Assembly (NCBI GenBank): GCA_029964075.1
Contig: CM057136.1
Coordinates: forward strand, 7,378,001 to 7,442,000
Length of the DNA stretch: 64,000 nucleotides
Direction: 5' to 3'
Source: Patiria pectinifera
Lineage: Eukaryota; Echinodermata; Asteroidea; Valvatida; Asterinidae
Shown here piece after piece: positions 59,601 to 64,000 of this stretch. A program made the position numbers and the translations under genes. The stretch's first letter is position 1, and each line of letters begins with the position of its first letter. The notes beneath the pieces are model-generated. The model searched no databases. It saw only the letters and a list, made by a program, of their open reading frames with translations, and was not told the DNA's origin.

Positions 59601-60644
59601 TGATTATCAAAACGAATTATTGGATACCGAACCTAGTAGCAACGTGCAAAAATTAACGTGTACCCTTAATCCTAAACAAAAATATGTTTTGCACTACGTC
59701 ACGTTGCAGTTGTATCTCAAACTCGGCTTGAAACTTAAAAAGGTGCATCGAGTGCTGCAATTTAAACAAGCGCCTTGGATGGCATCTTACATCGACAAAA
59801 ACACGCAACTTCGAACAAAAGCGACCTCTGATTTTGAGAAAGACTTTTTTAAACTGATGAACAACAGCGTGTTTGGTAAGACGATGGAAAACGTCAGAAA
59901 CCGAATCGACGGTTACCTACTCAGAGACAGTAACGATGACGATCGAGATAAATACCAAAAATTATACAGAAACCGAGCTACAAAACGACGACGTCATTTT
60001 CAGAATGCAAATTGTCATTTGTCGAAAAGTACAAGACTAAAACCGTGTTAAACAAACCGATCTACTGCGGAGTGAGTATCTTGGATCTCTCAAAGACGCT
60101 GATGTACGATTTTTATTACAACCATTTGAAAGACAAGTACAAAGAGAAAATCAGGTTGATGTACACAGATACAGACAGTTTGGTACTCGTAGTGCACACG
60201 GACGACGTATACAAAGATATGCAGCAAAACGGGCAACAATACGACCTTTCGAATTATCCGACGGATCATCCTTTGTACGATCCAACCAATAAGAAAGTGA
60301 TCGGTAAATTTAAAGACGAGTTTGGAGGTAAAATAATCAAAGAAGTTGTTTGTATAAGACCTAAAATGTACTCGATTTTAACCGCTGACATCAACTTGAA
60401 AAAAGCCAAGGGAGTCACAAAATCGGTCACCTCTAAGAAATTAAAACACCGACACTATTACGACTGCATCTTAAACAAGAAATCTCATTACGAAACCATG
60501 ACTCACATTAGATCGGAAAATCACATCCTTTACACCGTATCTCAAAATAAACTATCGTTGAGTCCGTTGGACACAAAGAGGTACATTTTACCGGATGGAA
60601 TACACACGCTCGCTTATGGTCACCGTAATCTAGATATTAATTAG
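56686..60644 (+). pseudogene. Polinton B-family DNA polymerase region (fossil)
   Basis: The region carries the N-terminal extension typical of Polinton polymerases (INRFNPVRGSSYIDLP), a zinc-finger-like Cys/His part, the exonuclease domain (FVVYADFES), and palm motifs including the YTDTDS catalytic signature. The family is protein-primed, and the enzyme would copy the element itself. The region is broken by a few changes. Adjacent genes are the integrase on the other strand and the capsid genes further right. Confidence 0.9.
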
Positions 60645-60649
60645 GCGGT

Positions 60650-61633
60650 AATTGCGTGTCCTCGGGTACGACTTGAAGCTCTTGTCTCACAAAACTCCTT
60701 TTTGGGCCGTCTTGCAGGTAATAAAGAGTAGGACCCGTCGTGACTTTTTACCTTCAATCATTTTAAATTGACTCGTTCTTTTTCCACGTTGAAGATGTCT
60801 ACGCTCCAAATGGGATCTGTGGCTCTTCTAGAAGTTCCACCCTCTTGCTCGCCCGGGTAATATAAATATCTAACCATAGCGTCTTGCGGTAATTGTTGCT
60901 CTTTTGTTTTAACGGGGTTAGCCGGCGATTGCCGGACCTGTTTTAGTTTAACCGCCTCTGACGGTGCTTTAGCTATTAATCTCGTCGTTTCATCGTTTAT
61001 AGCTTTGATCACGCTGGGTAATCGCTCGACCCATTGCGTGTTTCTCTCGGGATTTAACATTTCTTGAGCGTACTGATGACCAAACAGTCTCTCGGCTAGC
61101 GTTCGATTAAATCTTTCTACGATACCCTGCGATCGGTGGTTTCCGGGTTCGCCTACGATAATCTCGACGTTTTTTGAGGTCATCCATTTTTTAAAAGCGC
61201 CTTTAAATTCGGTACCGGCGTCTACTCTCAACGTTTTAGGGTAACTCAAAGGCGACCTCGCGTAAATCTTGACGATGGCATCTCGCGTGGAATCTGCCGT
61301 TTTAGAAACCAAAGGTTCTGCTTCGTGGTATCGACTCGCAACATCGACAACCGTCAAAGCGTATTTATAAGTCTTGCGTTTTACTTTATCCCAGGGTAGG
61401 TATAGCACATCCATTTGATGAAAGTCGTTTGGTGTTTCAAACTCTCGCGATGTACTCGTAGGCCTGGGTACATACGCAGGACCCGGTAGATAAATTTGCC
61501 AGATCGCTTGTTTTTTAAGCCAATCTCTGATTACCTTTTTATCGATTTTGGTTTTATCGTGTAAATGGTCGACGGCGCTTTCACCTCTCCAATAACCGCT
61601 CGGGCTATAATACAGTTTAGATAATGTTTGCAT
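60650..61633 (-). pseudogene. Polinton integrase region (fossil)
   Basis: A retroviral-type integrase core (rve family) with recognisable MDVLYLPWDKV, RVDAGTEFKG and QGIVERFNRT segments that hold the DDE catalytic residues. It is transcribed opposite to the other genes, as often seen in Polintons. The integrase inserts the element and makes 6-bp target duplications. About one break. Confidence 0.9.
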
Positions 61634-61664
61634 ATTATTTAATATAAAAGACGTTTATAATAAT

Positions 61665-62087
61665 ATGGCTAGCGTTGCTATGATGATAGGAGGCGCGATC
61701 GTCAACGCCTTAGCTTTTACGGGTTCAAACTTTTTATTTTCAAATCTGAAACAGAGTGACGAGGAGCGTAAGAGACACGATTTAGCGATAGAACAACTCT
61801 CAGCCGCCAAAGATAAGTGGCAACGAGAACGAACGAAATATCTAAATTTTCTAAACGAACGTATCAGAAAACAAAATGCTTCAAAAGAAACATTTTCTAA
61901 CGTAGACCGAGCGTTGCGTTACTACAACGAGGTGAGTGGACAATCTACCGAACTACCCGTAGGACTGCAACGCGAACCCAAACTCGAAGATTTTTACGAG
62001 CCTAGCGACCAACAAATAGAAAAAGAACTGGCGTTTATCGCGGGAGGAACGCTATTGGTGGGCTTCTTGGCTTACAAATACCTTTAA
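61665..62087 (+). CDS. Polinton small conserved protein, membrane-like ends
   Basis: 140 residues with a hydrophobic N-terminus (ASVAMMIGGAIVNALAF), a charged helical middle likely to form a coiled coil, and a hydrophobic C-terminus (LAFIAGGTLLVGFLAYKYL). It sits between the integrase and capsid regions. Proteins of this type accompany Polinton capsid genes, but the function is unknown to me. It looks whole. Confidence 0.6.
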   Translation: MASVAMMIGGAIVNALAFTGSNFLFSNLKQSDEERKRHDLAIEQLSAAKDKWQRERTKYLNFLNERIRKQNASKETFSNVDRALRYYNEVSGQSTELPVGLQREPKLEDFYEPSDQQIEKELAFIAGGTLLVGFLAYKYL

Positions 62088-62109
62088 ATTTAAAACTCGT
62101 ATAAATAAA

Positions 62110-63377
62110 ATGAATGCGTATGGAAAAAAGCTCAATCCCAGCAGGCTATTAAAAATACCCAGATCTATCAAGGGTGAGAGAAAAGAGGTGGTCATTACCC
62201 ACAATCCTAGTAGTATATCGGCGGGGCAAACGCTGAGGGTCAAGTTTCCTCAATTGGGTGTAGACGACGTGATCGTACCCGGCACTTGTAAACTAGCTTT
62301 CAATTTAGAACTCGAAGGTGGAAGTGACAACAATAGAACCATTTTTGGTAATTTGGCCAGAAATTTAGTCAGCGAAATCAGCGTCAGGCTTCAAGGTCAC
62401 GAAATTGTGAGTTATCGTCACGCCGACGTGTATCACAATTTTAAAGACAATTGGCTCAACAGCTCGACGACTCGAAACATGGCGTACTCGGGCATAGAAA
62501 AAGAAAATGTGTCTAAACTAAGAACTGGAGCTCAAGATGCTAACGCGGGCGCCAACAGCGGTAAAGATCAAGCTATCGCGGATGCCTATGGTAACAGATA
62601 TTGCATTCCCCTAGACATTGACATACTGACTTCGCATCACCCTTTTTACCCCAGCGGTTTAAAACAACCTCTGACGTACGAGATAAAGTTTAACGATCAC
62701 GATAAAGTAGTCAACAGTTCAGATACGGCGGCGATGTATTCTATCTCAGACTTATCTCTCGAATACGAAGTGGTGACCAACAGAGACCTAGCTATCACCA
62801 TCAGGAATAAACACAAGGGGTTAATGCAATATCTGTTTGATAAAATCCACTCGCTAGAAGTTAGATCCGTCAACAAATCGGACACGCTTTGGAACGTCAG
62901 CGTCAATCAACCCATCAGGAGTCTCAAGGGTATTTTGTTTTGTTTAAAGATCCCGCTGAGAAAAATCCGCAGCGGTTTTATAATCCAAAACTAACCAAAA
63001 CATCGGTGACCGTAGAAGGTAAACCCAATCAACTCTACAGTCAAGGCATGTCTCAGTATCAACACTGGAACGAAATTATCAAGTTCTTTGGAGACAGCGA
63101 TACCGAAAGCGGGCGCGGAGTAGCTAAAGACTTACATATGACGGGTTGTGACCTCGGAGACTATCTAAAAAACAAGTACGGTCTGTGGCTCGATTTTAGA
63201 AGTAACGACGACAATTCCGCTCACGGATCTGGTAGAAAAATCGGAGACGGAGGAGGCATCAACATTCAATTTACCAGAGAAGCTGAAAGTGAAGGTGACC
63301 TCACGATGTACGTATTTTTAGTCATGGATGCTCAATTGAACTTGGAAGACGGAAATTTTAAATCTCTGTTAAGTTAA
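62110..63377 (+). pseudogene. Polinton major capsid protein region (fossil)
   Basis: The sequence resembles the double-jelly-roll capsid proteins of animal Polintons (segments LRVKFPQLGVDDVIVPGT and VSEISVRLQGHEIVSYRHAD). It is followed within two bases by the ATPase gene. It appears broken once. Placement between the small protein and the ATPase fits the structural module of the family. Confidence 0.8.
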
Positions 63378-63378
63378 A

Positions 63379-63987
63379 ATGACACAACCGCATTGCGCTT
63401 TAATCGTCGGCAAAACAAATTCGGGCAAAACCAAATGGATTTTGGATCTGTTAGAGTCAGATTATAAAAACACATTTGAGGCGATAGTCATCATTTGCCC
63501 TACCATATTTAAAAACAAAACCTACATCGAAAGAAAGTGGATTCAAGCAGATCCCGAGGTATACCTCTGCGATCCGGAATTGTACAAGATGACGCTCAAC
63601 GAAGCGATCGATTTTTACAGTAAAATATTCGAAGGTGTTGCCACGCTGTTTATCGTGGACGATTGCTCTTCGGATCAAGAGATTAAATATCGTAAAAAGA
63701 CGTGCGCTTTAAGCAAGATGGCATTTAGCGGAAGACACGTAAATCACAGCTGTTGGTTACTGACCCAAAAGTACAACAGCGTTTTAAAAGATTATAGAGA
63801 AAACACGGCTTGGTTGGCATTATTTTACTGCAAAGATAAAACATCGTTTGATCAAGCGTTAGACGAAAACGACGTCGTACCCATTGAAGAACGAGATTAT
63901 ATAAAACGACGTTTGAGAGATGTGAAATATAGTAAATTGGTCGTATACACCGAACCTCCAGTTAGTTACGAGCTACTTGATAGCTAG
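63379..63987 (+). CDS. Polinton packaging ATPase
   Basis: 202 residues with a Walker A motif GKTNSGKT near the N-terminus and a Walker B segment LFIVDD mid-protein, followed by a sensor-like SGRHVNHSCWLLTQ region. This is the A32/FtsK-like genome-packaging ATPase found in Polintons and related DNA viruses. It lies directly behind the capsid region on the same strand and looks whole in this window. Confidence 0.88.
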   Translation: MTQPHCALIVGKTNSGKTKWILDLLESDYKNTFEAIVIICPTIFKNKTYIERKWIQADPEVYLCDPELYKMTLNEAIDFYSKIFEGVATLFIVDDCSSDQEIKYRKKTCALSKMAFSGRHVNHSCWLLTQKYNSVLKDYRENTAWLALFYCKDKTSFDQALDENDVVPIEERDYIKRRLRDVKYSKLVVYTEPPVSYELLDS

Positions 63988-64000
63988 GTGAGTAACAATT

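Larger units (their letters stand above)
56600..64000. mobile_element. Polinton/Maverick element, left part (fossil, runs off the window)
   Basis: Gene content is diagnostic for Polintons: protein-primed B-family DNA polymerase, retroviral-type integrase on the opposite strand, double-jelly-roll capsid protein and packaging ATPase, plus a small conserved protein. The left boundary is uncertain, somewhere in 56.4-56.65 kb. The right end, protease and penton genes are not in view. The copy is broken, with about four breaks spread over the polymerase, integrase and capsid regions. Long frames elsewhere suggest a fairly recent insertion. Codon and base use is distinct from the host genes. Confidence 0.93.

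Overview
The window is animal nuclear DNA. It is AT-rich, has introns in every host gene and is crowded with transposon debris. Three host genes can be read exon by exon: an NDNF-family secreted protein (+ strand, 12.5-20.7 kb), the ciliary protein NME5 (+ strand, 38.1-44.0 kb) and an RGR-type opsin (- strand, 48.1-55.0 kb). These genes, a Polinton, and a foldback element resembling the TU foldbacks known from sea urchins suggest a marine invertebrate deuterostome, most likely an echinoderm. The species is an inference and I cannot name it.

Layout. 1-12.5 kb is gene-poor and holds an old piggyBac-type MITE carrying a nested MITE, a 34-bp minisatellite and a small hairpin element. 12.5-21.5 kb is NDNF, with two copies of a TA-flanked palindromic MITE in its large intron. 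25.9-37.8 kb is a single giant inverted repeat of about 11.9 kb. Its arms combine an outer array of about 21-bp repeats, arrays of about 68-bp repeats and a unique block with two tRNA-like pol III boxes. Younger MITEs have landed inside it. The right end of the foldback lies only about 280 bp before the NME5 start codon, and an X-box-like motif sits in the space left.

NME5 (38.1-44.0 kb) keeps an intact 214-residue frame although every intron carries repeats: a MULE-like foldback beside the first splice donor, an 11-bp minisatellite, two inverted-repeat elements, a hAT-like MITE with a clean 8-bp target duplication, and a piggyBac-like MITE flanked by TTAA. The 3' flank holds a second array related to the 68-bp repeat of the foldback. 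The opsin follows on the opposite strand, with five coding exons, 298 residues and a retinal-binding lysine.

From about 56.6 kb to the right edge lies a Polinton/Maverick fossil (B-family polymerase region, integrase region, small membrane-like protein, capsid region, packaging ATPase). It is broken in a few places but still looks fairly young, and it runs out of the window. A LINE 3' fragment sits just before it.

The three host genes do not form a known pathway. NME5 is ciliary, the opsin is a photopigment or photoisomerase, and NDNF is a secreted neuronal factor. The best candidates for something new are the giant composite foldback with its satellite arms, and its closeness to the NME5 promoter.
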